39,275 nucleotides of DNA from Ilumatobacteraceae bacterium (GTDB lineage Bacteria > Actinomycetota > Acidimicrobiia > Acidimicrobiales > Ilumatobacteraceae): NCBI GenBank assembly GCA_021298435.1, contig JAJTFJ010000016.1, positions 1 through 39,275 of the forward strand. Direction: 5' to 3'. The first letter of the stretch is position 1, and each line of letters starts with the position of its first letter. The notes under the pieces are model-generated. The model worked only from the letters and a program-made list of their open reading frames with translations. It was not told the DNA's origin and did no database searches. Made by a program: the position numbers and the translations under genes. This document shows, one piece after another, positions 8,311 to 15,931 of the stretch.

Positions 8311-8712
8311 ATGCTTTTGACAGAAATTGATCACATTGCAATTGCCGTTCGCGATCTCGAAGCTGCAGTTGAGTACTACCAAAAGGCTTTCGGCGCCACC
8401 ATTGATCACCGCGAAGTCGTGGAGTCCGATGGTGTTGAAGAAGTGCTGATGAAGGTTGCTGAGAGCTACATCCAGTTGCTTACACCGACGAACCCTGATT
8501 CTCCTGTGGCGAAGGCCATTGAGAAGCGCGGTGAAGGTCTGCATCACATTGGGTACCGCGTGAACAATTGTGCTGAAGCGCTTGCATCAATGATTGCTGC
8601 CGGAGCAACACCGATTGACAAAGCTCCTCGCCCAGGTTCTCGTGGAACAACGGTTGCATTCATGCACCCCAAGGGCAGCTTCGGCACCCTCATCGAACTC
8701 GTTCAGGAATAA
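8311..8712 (+). CDS. Methylmalonyl-CoA/ethylmalonyl-CoA epimerase
   Basis: VOC-fold metalloenzyme (133 aa) that interconverts the 2R and 2S epimers of methylmalonyl-CoA and ethylmalonyl-CoA. Two beta-alpha-beta-beta-beta modules are visible. Likely metal ligands are H8 (ITEIDHIAIAV region), Q56 (YIQLLTP), H79 (GLHHIGYRV) and E130 (LIELVQE). It follows ccr by 40 bp, which fits its role of converting the Ccr product into the mutase substrate. There is no TANNNT box at the start, so it is probably read from the ccr mRNA. A hairpin follows the gene. Confidence 0.93.
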   Translation: MLLTEIDHIAIAVRDLEAAVEYYQKAFGATIDHREVVESDGVEEVLMKVAESYIQLLTPTNPDSPVAKAIEKRGEGLHHIGYRVNNCAEALASMIAAGATPIDKAPRPGSRGTTVAFMHPKGSFGTLIELVQE

Positions 8713-8719
8713 ACGTCCT

Positions 8720-8737
8720 CAAGCACTGAGGTGCTTG
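8720..8737 (+). terminator. Hairpin after the epimerase gene
   Basis: CAAGCAC (8720-8726), loop TGAG, GTGCTTG (8731-8737): a perfect 7-bp stem starting 7 nt after the epimerase stop. It has no T-run, so it may be a weak terminator or a 3'-stabilising hairpin of the ccr operon. Confidence 0.4.
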
Positions 8738-8770
8738 GACAATTCCAGAAAATGTCGTTAGACACTGTTC

Positions 8771-9421
8771 ATGCGTGAACTTGTCTGGGCTGTCATCGGT
8801 GTCTTGTTTGGACTGCGAGCAGTTCTGCAAGCCCAACGAGATGTCATTCGTTTACGAGCAACAGGGGAAACCTTTGGCTCAGGTCGTGTCGCTGAGTTTT
8901 CTCTCGTCATCCCGCTAGTTGTCTCTGCATCCTCTGCCTTGTGGTGGATAGCTGCGAATCAATTTGCAGAAGATCTCACTGTTCTTAGTTTCGGTGTTCT
9001 CATCTTGGTGGGAATTCGATTGATGTTGATTGACATTGATACGCATCTTCTTCCCAGCGGCATTGTGTATCGGGCGATTGCTATTGCAATCCCATTGCTG
9101 ACTCTTGCAGCTGTCTCGGATGACTCAGGCTCTATCGGGACCATGTTTTTGGGTGCAGTCATCATGTGGGTTCTCATGAAAACTCTCGAGGTGTTGTCCC
9201 GCGGTGATCTAGGCGGTGGAGACGTGCGCTTAGGTCTTTTGCTGGGTCTCTATACGGGGTGGCTGTCTCTCGAGCATGTGGCGGTGGCCGTAGTGACGGC
9301 ATGTGCAGTAGCCGGCCTCTTTGCTCTGGGACTTGTGGTTCTTCGTCGTGCGGGGCGTCGCACGCACATTGCCTTTGGTCCTTTCCTCATCGCAGGAGCA
9401 CTCTTCGCCGTTCTACGATGA
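8771..9421 (+). CDS. A24-family prepilin peptidase
   Basis: Membrane aspartyl protease (216 aa) of the type IV prepilin peptidase family, which cleaves prepilin-like leader peptides. Catalytic aspartates are D88 (LIDIDTHLLP) and D151 (GGGDVRLG). About six hydrophobic segments are present. The N-terminal cysteine-rich methyltransferase domain of classic PilD is absent, so this is a short form. No pilin, PilB/C or Tad genes lie in the window, so its substrates are unknown. The SDR gene starts 25 bp downstream. Confidence 0.85.
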   Translation: MRELVWAVIGVLFGLRAVLQAQRDVIRLRATGETFGSGRVAEFSLVIPLVVSASSALWWIAANQFAEDLTVLSFGVLILVGIRLMLIDIDTHLLPSGIVYRAIAIAIPLLTLAAVSDDSGSIGTMFLGAVIMWVLMKTLEVLSRGDLGGGDVRLGLLLGLYTGWLSLEHVAVAVVTACAVAGLFALGLVVLRRAGRRTHIAFGPFLIAGALFAVLR

Positions 9422-9446
9422 GGGCACACCAAACAGGGGGTCCGAA

Positions 9447-10184
9447 ATGTCCGAACTAACAGGCATGGTTGCCATCGTCACCGGTTCATCAAGCGGTATC
9501 GGAGAACGCGTTGCGCAACGCCTTTCCGAACTTGGTGCGAAAGTTGTTGTGAACTCGGCTAGCAGCGTGGAAGCAGGTCAGAAAGTGGCCGATGCACTTC
9601 CCGGTGAATCGATGTATGTGCAAGCCGACATCAGTGACAAAGCACAGTGCGAAAACTTGGTTGCACAAACGGTGAAGAAGTTCGGTGGAGTTGACTTGCT
9701 TGTGAACAACGCTGGTTGGACAACACTTGTGCCGCACGGTGATCTTGATTCATTGACGGAAGAGATCTTTCGTAAGACATTTGATGTCAATGTGTTCGGA
9801 ACATGGAATCTCACGATGGCTGCAATGCCGTACTTGCGTGAATCAACTGACGGACAAGTCGTCACCATCACATCAGTTGCTGGTGTGCGCCCGATGGGTT
9901 CTTCGATTGCGTACTCAATGTCAAAGGCTGCACTGAATCAGATGACGCACTTGTTGGCGAAGAGCCACGGCCCAGTGCGATTCAATGCAGTGGCACCTGG
10001 CCTCGTTGAAACACCATGGACAAAGGATTGGGCAAATCAGCACGCAGGTGTTGCAGCGATAAATCCGATTAAGCGTTCAGCAACACCTGATGATTGTGCA
10101 GAAGCAACTCTCGCTCTTGTGCGCGGCAAGTACATCACCGGACAAGTTCTTGTTGTCGATGGTGGCCTGACGCAAGTCAGCTAA
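9447..10184 (+). CDS. SDR-family oxidoreductase
   Basis: Classical short-chain dehydrogenase/reductase (245 aa). It has the cofactor motif TGSSSGIG near the N-terminus, NNAG (LLVNNAGWT), the catalytic Ser of ITSVAG, YSMSK and the C-terminal ITGQVLVVDGG typical of FabG-like enzymes. The substrate is not determined. The open frame runs back to 9321 inside the prepilin peptidase gene. ATG 9447 is preferred because it has AGGGGG at 9435-9440 and gives the usual SDR N-terminus. Confidence 0.9.
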   Translation: MSELTGMVAIVTGSSSGIGERVAQRLSELGAKVVVNSASSVEAGQKVADALPGESMYVQADISDKAQCENLVAQTVKKFGGVDLLVNNAGWTTLVPHGDLDSLTEEIFRKTFDVNVFGTWNLTMAAMPYLRESTDGQVVTITSVAGVRPMGSSIAYSMSKAALNQMTHLLAKSHGPVRFNAVAPGLVETPWTKDWANQHAGVAAINPIKRSATPDDCAEATLALVRGKYITGQVLVVDGGLTQVS

Positions 10185-10197
10185 TTGCTGAACTGGT

Positions 10198-11154
10198 CTA
10201 CCGACCACGAAATGGTGTGATGCCATTCGCTGGCACAACACCTAAACGTCCACGTTGGTAATCGTCGAATGCTTGTTGCAATTCGGCACGTGTGTTCATG
10301 ACGAACGGTCCGTACTGTTCGACGGGTTCACCAATGGCTTCACCGCCCAAGAGAATCACATCGAGTGCTTCATGTGCGGATGCTTCAAGCGTGATGGTGT
10401 CACCGGCGCCATAGACAACTGTTTGACCAACGCCCATTGCGATGTGTTCTGAGCCAGCAAAACCTGAACCCTTGAGGCCGTGTGCAAGTGCGTTGAAGTG
10501 CGGATTCCATGGCAACACCATGCGCGCACCGGGGGAGATAGTTGCATGTGCAATCACAATCGGCGTGTGTGTAGAACCAGGTCCGGTGACGCCACCAAGA
10601 TCACCAGCGATGAGACGAACAAGAGTGCCTGCATCGGGTGTGGTGAAGAGTTTCACCAAATGTGAGTCAAGGTTCTGATACGCGGGTGGAATCATCTTGT
10701 CTTTTGCAGGAAGATTCACCCAGATCTGCAGACCATGGAACATGCCGCCCTGAATCACCATGCTCTCGGGTGGTGTTTCAATGTGCAGAACTCCACCACC
10801 TGCAGTCATCCATTGCGTGTCGCCATCAGTGATGACGCCGCCTCCACCGTGAGAGTCCTGGTGGATGAATGTGCCGTCCATGATGTACGTGACAGTTTCG
10901 AAACCGCGGTGTGGGTGCCAGTCGGTACCACGAGGTTCATACGGGGCGTAATCAACGGCGCCCATCTGGTCCATCATGATGAACGGATCAATGACGTTTT
11001 TAGGCAAACCAGCAAATGCACGACGCACGGGGAAGCCTTCACCCTCAAGACCTTGCGGGGCAGTGGTGAGTGAGCGAATCGGCCGGTCGACAGCTTCGAG
11101 GCCAGGGGCGTCGTAACGAGGAAGGGTCAATGTGTCGGCGGTGACTGCAGGCAT
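10198..11154 (-). CDS. Pirin-family protein
   Basis: Bicupin pirin (318 aa). The iron ligands of pirins are conserved: HPHRGFETVTYIMDG supplies two His, and the GGGVLHIETP segment supplies His and Glu. Bacterial pirins include quercetin 2,3-dioxygenases and regulators of pyruvate dehydrogenase, so the exact role is open. The frame opens at 11238, but ATG 11154 is chosen because AGGAG lies 7 nt upstream. An 18-bp inverted repeat (11172-11189) overlaps its likely -10 box. It is divergent from the exonuclease and convergent with the SDR (13 bp apart). Confidence 0.92.
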   Translation of the reverse strand: MPAVTADTLTLPRYDAPGLEAVDRPIRSLTTAPQGLEGEGFPVRRAFAGLPKNVIDPFIMMDQMGAVDYAPYEPRGTDWHPHRGFETVTYIMDGTFIHQDSHGGGGVITDGDTQWMTAGGGVLHIETPPESMVIQGGMFHGLQIWVNLPAKDKMIPPAYQNLDSHLVKLFTTPDAGTLVRLIAGDLGGVTGPGSTHTPIVIAHATISPGARMVLPWNPHFNALAHGLKGSGFAGSEHIAMGVGQTVVYGAGDTITLEASAHEALDVILLGGEAIGEPVEQYGPFVMNTRAELQQAFDDYQRGRLGVVPANGITPFRGR

Positions 11155-11171
11155 TGTGTGGCTCCTAAAAG

Positions 11172-11191
11172 TAGTTGCGAGGTCAACTATA
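11172..11191 (-). promoter_or_regulatory. Operator-like palindrome over the pirin -10 box
   Basis: TAGTTG (11172-11177), 6-bp spacer, CAACTA (11184-11189): a perfect 6-6-6 inverted repeat. On the minus strand TATAGT (complement of 11186-11191) is a good -10 box overlapping one half-site, followed by AGGAG and ATG. This is the arrangement of a repressor operator. The regulator family is not determined. Confidence 0.5.
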
Positions 11192-11236
11192 TCTACACAG
11201 ATGTCGATCCCCACGGGTCTGCGAGACTGAAACACC

Positions 11237-12133
11237 ATGATTATTCACCTCATCGATGGCACCTATGAGCTGTACCGCCAGCACTTTGGCCAAGCAGTGC
11301 GCCACTCAACACCACCACCGTTAGCTGCCACGCGTGGTGTTGTTACTTCTACGTTGCAACTGCTTGCGGGAGGCGCCACTCACGTCACGGTGGCAGTTGA
11401 TCATGTGATTGAAAGTTTTCGTAACGATCTCTACGACGGATACAAGACATCCGATGGCATGGAAGAGGAAATCCTTCATCAGTTACCGGTGATGGAAGAT
11501 GCCTTGCGCGCACTCGGAATTCCGGTGTGGCCGATGGTGAAGTACGAAGCCGATGACGGTTTAGCTGCGGGTGCATTTCGCGCTGCAGCAGACTCGCGTG
11601 TTGATCAAGTGCAGATGCTGACGCCCGATAAAGATCTTGGTCAGATGGTGAGTGGCAATCGTGTTGTGCAATACGACCGACGAAATGACCTCATCATTAA
11701 TGAAGCAAAGATCATTGAGAAGTTTGGAGTGGGTCCGGCGAGCATTGCGGACTGGTTGGGTCTCGTTGGTGACACTGCCGATGGTTTCCCCGGACTTCCT
11801 GGTTGGGGTGCAAAGAGTGCAGCCACTGTTCTCGCGCAGTACAAACACATTGCAGACATCCCGAATGATGAAGCGCAGTGGGCGGCTGATGGTGTTGCAG
11901 TGCGTGGAGCAGCGAAGTTGGCTGCAACATTGCGAGATCAACGCGAGATGGCAGATCTCTTCAAAGTTGTTGCCACTGTGGTGACCGATGTTGATGACGA
12001 TGTACCCATTGGGAACGTCGACGATTGGGAATGGCGCGGTCCTTCGAAGGAACTTGCGGCGATCGCTAAGCAATTAGAAATGACAGACCTCGTGGAGCGC
12101 GCTGAGCGCGCCATGATTGGCCGCAGAATCTAG
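11237..12133 (+). CDS. 5'-3' exonuclease (stand-alone PolA-type 5' nuclease domain)
   Basis: Free-standing 5' nuclease (298 aa) resembling the N-terminal domain of DNA polymerase I. Metal-binding acids are visible in HLIDGTYELYR, VAVDH, YEADDGLAAG and TPDKDLGQMV. The H3TH DNA-binding element is GDTADGFPGLPGWGAKSAATVL. Such proteins process flaps or Okazaki fragments, probably as backup to PolA. It starts 83 bp from the divergent pirin gene. Its stop directly abuts the convergent stop of the secreted protein. Confidence 0.9.
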   Translation: MIIHLIDGTYELYRQHFGQAVRHSTPPPLAATRGVVTSTLQLLAGGATHVTVAVDHVIESFRNDLYDGYKTSDGMEEEILHQLPVMEDALRALGIPVWPMVKYEADDGLAAGAFRAAADSRVDQVQMLTPDKDLGQMVSGNRVVQYDRRNDLIINEAKIIEKFGVGPASIADWLGLVGDTADGFPGLPGWGAKSAATVLAQYKHIADIPNDEAQWAADGVAVRGAAKLAATLRDQREMADLFKVVATVVTDVDDDVPIGNVDDWEWRGPSKELAAIAKQLEMTDLVERAERAMIGRRI

Positions 12134-13414
12134 TTACTTAACAGCAGCAGGCTTTGCCCGCACTGTGTACTTCAATGTGCGCGGTTTGATCTTCGTCTTG
12201 TCGGGGCGAGCCTTTTTCCCACTGGTAACCCACGTGCGTGTCCACTTACCCTTTGCATTCAGTGTTGCCGTGCCAGTCTGAATGGCGGTGACAAGTGCCT
12301 TCGGAAGAATGCACGCCTTCTTTGGTGTGTACCACTTCCACTTTGCAGTCTTCATTTTTTTGGTTGAACCAAATGGTGCATAGGTGCACTTGTAATTCTT
12401 GGTCTTGGCACCATCTTTGTACTTTGCAGAAATTGTCATCTTGATTTTTCCTGCGTAGTTCTTCATACGAATCTTCGGCTTGATGCCGTTCTTCTTGTCG
12501 ACAGTGAAACCAACTTCGTTAGTGATGATGATGTTGCCTGGAATAGCAGTTGGCCAGAAACCTTCTGTGAATTCATCGGTTTCAGATTCGGTTGCAGGAT
12601 CCACATCCCATGACGGAGCATTGCTATCAGTGGTTACTGGAGGCACAGTGGTGTCGGTCGAGATATTGGTAACAGGTGCGACAGTTTTTGCTAGCACCGT
12701 GACTGCAGAAGATGCTGCACCTATAGGCGTGGCTCCGCCGACGTTATCGAATGCAATGACTGAAAATCTGTATTCGGCGCCTGCTGTGAGATTTGAGATA
12801 ACGCATGATCCAGATGCCCCCGTGATATCGCATCGACCATTACCTGGACTGGCGTAAACACGGTAGCGCGCGGGTTGTCCACCAGAAGTTGGAGCAGCAA
12901 TTGATGCAGTAATGCTTTCTGGTCCCGGGACGATTGATGGCGCGACCGGTGTGGGCAACGACGAAATATTGGAAGAATTGTTGACTGGCTCATCTGTAAA
13001 TGCTGCTGCGTCATTGCCAGCCGTATCTTGCACTGCTGTGTTTGATGTGCCAGTCACTGGTGTTGTAGCCAGGTAGGAAATAGTCAGTCTCTGGCCAGCA
13101 GTTAAAACGGACGCCAACAATACTTCGACATTGGTTAAGCCTGTGCTGACTGAGACAATTGGAACCACGACGCCGTCCACCTTGACTTCAAACAATGAAG
13201 TAGTCGGATAATTAGTGGGATGGAGCCGTTCGTTGTAATCCAAAGTAATCGTTTTGTAATCAATGTTGGACAGCCTTGTGCCCTGCAAAACAGGCTCTCC
13301 GGCCGCAGAAGCTTTATCTGGTGAACCAATGGGAGTAGGAAGAGCCAAGAGCGCAATTGAGAGGACGAAGGCTGCGAAGGCTCGTGAGGAGCAGAATCTG
13401 ATGGTTTTCAACAC
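12134..13414 (-). CDS. Secreted SwmB/fibronectin-III domain protein
   Basis: Exported protein (426 aa) with no recognised enzymatic function. A signal peptide covers about residues 1-38 (FVLSIALLALPTP core, ASAAG cleavage region). A SwmB-like domain spans about 40-145, with the ITLDYNERL, FEVKVDG, LTAGQRLTISY and AVQDTAGNDAAAF landmarks. A fibronectin type III domain follows at about 155-245, then an acidic Thr/Pro linker. The final ~130 residues are very Lys-rich (KMKTAKWKWYTPKKACILPK) and match nothing I recognise. Such architecture suggests a surface or matrix protein. The start is GTG 13414, 6 nt after a TANNNT box. Confidence 0.8.
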   Translation of the reverse strand: MLKTIRFCSSRAFAAFVLSIALLALPTPIGSPDKASAAGEPVLQGTRLSNIDYKTITLDYNERLHPTNYPTTSLFEVKVDGVVVPIVSVSTGLTNVEVLLASVLTAGQRLTISYLATTPVTGTSNTAVQDTAGNDAAAFTDEPVNNSSNISSLPTPVAPSIVPGPESITASIAAPTSGGQPARYRVYASPGNGRCDITGASGSCVISNLTAGAEYRFSVIAFDNVGGATPIGAASSAVTVLAKTVAPVTNISTDTTVPPVTTDSNAPSWDVDPATESETDEFTEGFWPTAIPGNIIITNEVGFTVDKKNGIKPKIRMKNYAGKIKMTISAKYKDGAKTKNYKCTYAPFGSTKKMKTAKWKWYTPKKACILPKALVTAIQTGTATLNAKGKWTRTWVTSGKKARPDKTKIKPRTLKYTVRAKPAAVK

Positions 13415-13420
13415 CTAATT

Positions 13421-13426
13421 ATCCTA
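13421..13426 (-). promoter_or_regulatory. -10 box of the secreted protein gene
   Basis: On the minus strand TAGGAT is followed by 6 nt and the GTG start at 13414. There is no Shine-Dalgarno, which suggests a leaderless mRNA. Confidence 0.4.
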
Positions 13427-13449
13427 GAGCGCCCTGAACATCCTTCATT

Positions 13450-13466
13450 GACCCCAATTGGGGGTC
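13450..13466 (-). terminator. Hairpin downstream of the SRP RNA
   Basis: GACCCC (13450-13455) pairs with GGGGTC (13461-13466) across a 5-nt loop. It lies 15 nt beyond the 3' end of the SRP RNA and before the secreted-protein promoter. There is no T-run, so it is only a candidate. Confidence 0.4.
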
Positions 13467-13481
13467 TCAGGGAGCGCCTAT

Positions 13482-13608
13482 GGGCAGTGAAGTGACGGCC
13501 AGGCGACCTGCGGCGCACGACCTATCCCGTGTGGAGGCTGCTTCCGTCAGGACCTGACCTGGTTTACGGGCGATCGTCGCACAGGACCCGACCGCCACCT
13601 CACCGCCC
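13482..13608 (-). ncRNA. ffs: Signal recognition particle RNA (small bacterial type)
   Basis: The RNA partner of Ffh in membrane-protein targeting. On the minus strand, the complement of 13536-13560 reads AGGTCAGGTCC-TGAC-GGAAGCAGCC, the conserved SRP helix-8 tip with its asymmetric loop. The tetraloop is UGAC instead of GGAA. The flanks form a long hairpin: GGGCGGTGAGGTGGCGG at the 5' end (13608 downwards) pairs over 17 bp, three of them G-U, with the 3' end CCGTCACTTCACTGCCC (ending at 13482). An inner CCCGT/ACGGG helix also forms. Ends are set from this pairing and may be off by a few nt. The length of about 127 nt fits a 4.5S-like RNA. Confidence 0.9.
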
Positions 13609-13692
13609 ACGAGCGAACCCGAGAACGTAGAGGATGACAGCGTACAAGGCATATATCCTGACTGCCTCGCGGGGTCAGCAATGGCCCCTCGT

Positions 13693-13780
13693 GGAAGAGT
13701 GCGAGAGCGGCCGAACCGGCACGCTTGGAAAGCGTGTGAAGTGAAAGCTTCCGTGGGTTCGAATCCCACCTCTTCCGCCA
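13693..13780 (+). tRNA. tRNA-Ser (anticodon GGA)
   Basis: Full cloverleaf of 88 nt. The acceptor GGAAGAG pairs with CTCTTCC, followed by G and an encoded CCA. The anticodon arm is CACGC-TTGGAAA-GCGTG with anticodon GGA (codons UCC/UCU). A long class II variable arm and a GGTTCGAATCC T-arm confirm serine. tadA starts 20 nt downstream on the same strand. Confidence 0.97.
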
Positions 13781-13800
13781 GACATCAGTAGGTTGTGCCC

Positions 13801-14250
13801 ATGACTCATGAGGACGCCATGCGGATTGCACTCGAAGAGGCCGCACTTGCCGGGGCCAAGGGCGATGTCCCCGTTGGTGCCGTGATCTTGCACAACGGTG
13901 AAGTGATTGCGCGCCGGCACAACGAACGAGAAGCAAGTAATGACCCCACTGCACACGCTGAAGTGTTGGCATTGCGTGATGCAAGCAAACTGCTCAACAG
14001 TTGGCGCCTCAGTGAATGCACGCTTGTTGTCACGCTGGAACCATGTGTGATGTGTGCGGGTGCGACACAATCAGCGCGCATTGGTCGCCTTGTGTATGGC
14101 GCTGCAAACTTCGAAGCAGGTGCAACTGCAAGTTTGTACAACGTGATGAGTGATCCGCGTCTTGGGCATAATCCGCCCGTAGAACATGGTGTTTTGGCAG
14201 CTGAATCAGCAGCGCTACTCAAGGAATTCTTCGGCTCAAAGCGTTCATAG
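13801..14250 (+). CDS. tadA: tRNA-specific adenosine deaminase TadA
   Basis: TadA (149 aa) converts A34 to inosine in tRNA-Arg(ACG). The zinc site is HAEVLALRDA (His plus catalytic Glu) and PCVMCAGA (two Cys). The C-terminus NPPVEHGVLAAESAALLKEFF is typical. A GTG at 13795 is possible in frame, but ATG 13801 gives the normal MTHEDAMRIALEEA start. The gene is sandwiched between two tRNA-Ser genes with 20-nt spacers on both sides, so all three are probably one transcript ended by the terminator at 14365. Confidence 0.94.
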   Translation: MTHEDAMRIALEEAALAGAKGDVPVGAVILHNGEVIARRHNEREASNDPTAHAEVLALRDASKLLNSWRLSECTLVVTLEPCVMCAGATQSARIGRLVYGAANFEAGATASLYNVMSDPRLGHNPPVEHGVLAAESAALLKEFFGSKRS

Positions 14251-14270
14251 CCCCGATAGCGTTTATTAAC

Positions 14271-14360
14271 GGAAGGGTGCCAGAGCGGCCGAATGGGACT
14301 GTCTCGAAAACAGTTGTGGTGTCACAGCCACCGCGGGTTCAAATCCCGCCTCTTCCGCCA
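14271..14360 (+). tRNA. tRNA-Ser (anticodon CGA)
   Basis: 90-nt tRNA. The acceptor GGAAGGG pairs with CTCTTCC (one G-U), with encoded CCA. The anticodon arm is ACTGT-CTCGAAA-ACAGT with anticodon CGA (codon UCG). It has a long variable arm and a GGTTCAAATCC T-arm. A strong terminator begins 4 nt after its CCA end. Confidence 0.97.
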
Positions 14361-14364
14361 TTGC

Positions 14365-14394
14365 GACCCGGCTTCGGCCGGGTCGTTTTTGTTT
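14365..14394 (+). terminator. Rho-independent terminator of the tRNA-Ser/tadA unit
   Basis: GACCCGGC (14365-14372), UUCG loop, GCCGGGTC (14377-14384), then GTTTTTGTTT. It has a perfect 8-bp GC-rich stem with a stable tetraloop and a T-tract. It reaches the stop codon of the convergent hydrolase gene. Confidence 0.93.
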
Positions 14395-15889
14395 AACAGA
14401 GTTTTTCTGCGAATGACACTTTGGTCGTCAGCAAATACTTATTGACTGCTGTGGTGACGCAGTCATTTTCTCCGTACCCCGTGTGACGATCCGCAGTCAC
14501 CACGATGAGGCGACCATCTTCCAATGCGGACGTCATTTTTCGTGAACTCTCGAGCGGTGTCGCTGCATCGCCAGTGGTACCGATGACAATGACTGGGCCA
14601 GCGCCCTTGCCGGTAATTGCAATGCGACGATCTGGCTTCGCCTTCCAGAAAACACAGCCGTATCCACTGGTGAACCCGTGCGCCAGTCGCGGTGCGACTG
14701 CTTCGAACTTTGGAAGATACGCATCTGTTTCTTCAACGGTGAGTGGGCCTGGATCATCGAGACACAGGATGGCGTTGAACGCTTCGAGTTCGTTGCCGTA
14801 GGTTCCATCGCCTTTGCGTTGGTAGTAATCGTCGTTCAGCGATAACAAACCAGCACCGTCACCCTTTTGTGCATCAGCGAGTGCTTGCTCTAACTCATCC
14901 CACATTGTCGATGAATACATGGCCTGAGAAATTGCTGTCAGTGCAACTGCCTGATTAACGGGAGCGCGCTTGGCGCCAGTTTCCAAAGGCCGCGCATCAA
15001 GTTCTTCGATCAGCTTGTCGTAGGCGCCTTCTGCATCTCCCTTGTTGTGGAAAGGACATTTCACATCTTTCGAGCACTTCTCGAGAAAAGCTGTGAACTG
15101 CTTTTCAAATCCTTTCGCTTGGTCGAGGCCGCCCTGCATGTAGTCAGCATCAGGGTCGGTCGCACCATCAAGGACTGCAGCACGAACAGTGGTGGGAAAC
15201 ATTGTGAGCCACGCTGCCCCCAGTTCACTTCCATACGAAAAACCAAAGTATGAGATCTTTTCTTCACCAAGTGCAGCGCGGATGGAATCCATATCGCGCA
15301 CTGTGTTGTTCGTAGAGACATACGGAAGAATGTCTCCGCTGTTCTTTTCGCACTCTTCCGAGAAAAGACGACTTGCTTCAATCAGAGTCCTCTTCTCTGC
15401 GGCAGTCTGTGGTGATGGGTCGGCGGTGAAGTACTTGTCGTAATTGTCGATGCAGTCAACGGCTGGTGTTGACTCGCCAGTACCGCGTGGGTCCCACCCA
15501 ATGATGTCGAAAGAGTCAACGATGTCCCCGCCAAAATAAAGAGTGGGGTCTTCTGCCAGAAAGAGACCACCAAAACCAGGGCCACCGGGGTTGACAAGCA
15601 TGGAACCGATGCGCTTTGCAGGCTTTGCGGCCGGGTGCTTCACCATCTTCAGAGAAAATTGACCGACTGATGGATTGTCGTAGTCGTAGGGCACCTTGAA
15701 TGTGGCGCACATGGTGGGGTCAAGTTCATCCCCCGTGCACGATTTCCAATTGATAGTGCCACCGACTGCTGGCGTGATGGAGGTTGGTGTGGCTGCGGAC
15801 TGTGGGGTCGTGGTGTCAGATGTTGAAGCGGACGAACATCCCGCGATGGTGACCAATAAAACAGAAGCAATCAGTGTTTTGCGAAGCAC
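14393..15889 (-). CDS. TAP-like alpha/beta hydrolase lipoprotein
   Basis: Secreted serine hydrolase (498 aa) of the tripeptidyl aminopeptidase (S33/TAP) type found in actinobacteria. The signal peptide ends in the lipobox IAGC (Cys18), so it is anchored outside the membrane. Core motifs are NPGGPGFGG (oxyanion region, 100-108), GWDPRGTGES (131-140) and the nucleophile elbow GFSYGS with Ser218. The C-terminal TAP region has GDAATPLESS (Asp) and a terminal His in DRHTGYG. It probably trims peptides or hydrolyses esters; the substrate is unknown. The start is GTG 15889, exactly 7 nt after a TAGTGT box. It is divergent from the ABC exporter. Confidence 0.9.
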   Translation of the reverse strand: MLRKTLIASVLLVTIAGCSSASTSDTTTPQSAATPTSITPAVGGTINWKSCTGDELDPTMCATFKVPYDYDNPSVGQFSLKMVKHPAAKPAKRIGSMLVNPGGPGFGGLFLAEDPTLYFGGDIVDSFDIIGWDPRGTGESTPAVDCIDNYDKYFTADPSPQTAAEKRTLIEASRLFSEECEKNSGDILPYVSTNNTVRDMDSIRAALGEEKISYFGFSYGSELGAAWLTMFPTTVRAAVLDGATDPDADYMQGGLDQAKGFEKQFTAFLEKCSKDVKCPFHNKGDAEGAYDKLIEELDARPLETGAKRAPVNQAVALTAISQAMYSSTMWDELEQALADAQKGDGAGLLSLNDDYYQRKGDGTYGNELEAFNAILCLDDPGPLTVEETDAYLPKFEAVAPRLAHGFTSGYGCVFWKAKPDRRIAITGKGAGPVIVIGTTGDAATPLESSRKMTSALEDGRLIVVTADRHTGYGENDCVTTAVNKYLLTTKVSFAEKLC

Positions 15890-15896
15890 TTAAAAG

Positions 15897-15902
15897 ACAC
15901 TA
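15897..15902 (-). promoter_or_regulatory. -10 box of the TAP-like hydrolase gene
   Basis: TAGTGT on the minus strand lies exactly 7 nt before GTG 15889. There is no Shine-Dalgarno, so the mRNA is likely leaderless. Confidence 0.45.
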
Positions 15903-15918
15903 GGCCCAGGTTCGCCCG

Positions 15919-15924
15919 TAGCCT
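15919..15924 (+). promoter_or_regulatory. -10 box of the ABC exporter gene
   Basis: TAGCCT lies exactly 7 nt before the in-frame GTG at 15932. This favours GTG 15932 over the ATG codons at 15938 and 15992. Confidence 0.45.
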
Positions 15925-15931
15925 CATCAGG

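Noticed and set aside
13450-13466. GACCCC/GGGGTC palindrome as a phage or transposon attachment site
   Set aside because: No integrase, transposase or flanking duplication is present; position just after the SRP RNA fits a hairpin at a transcript end.
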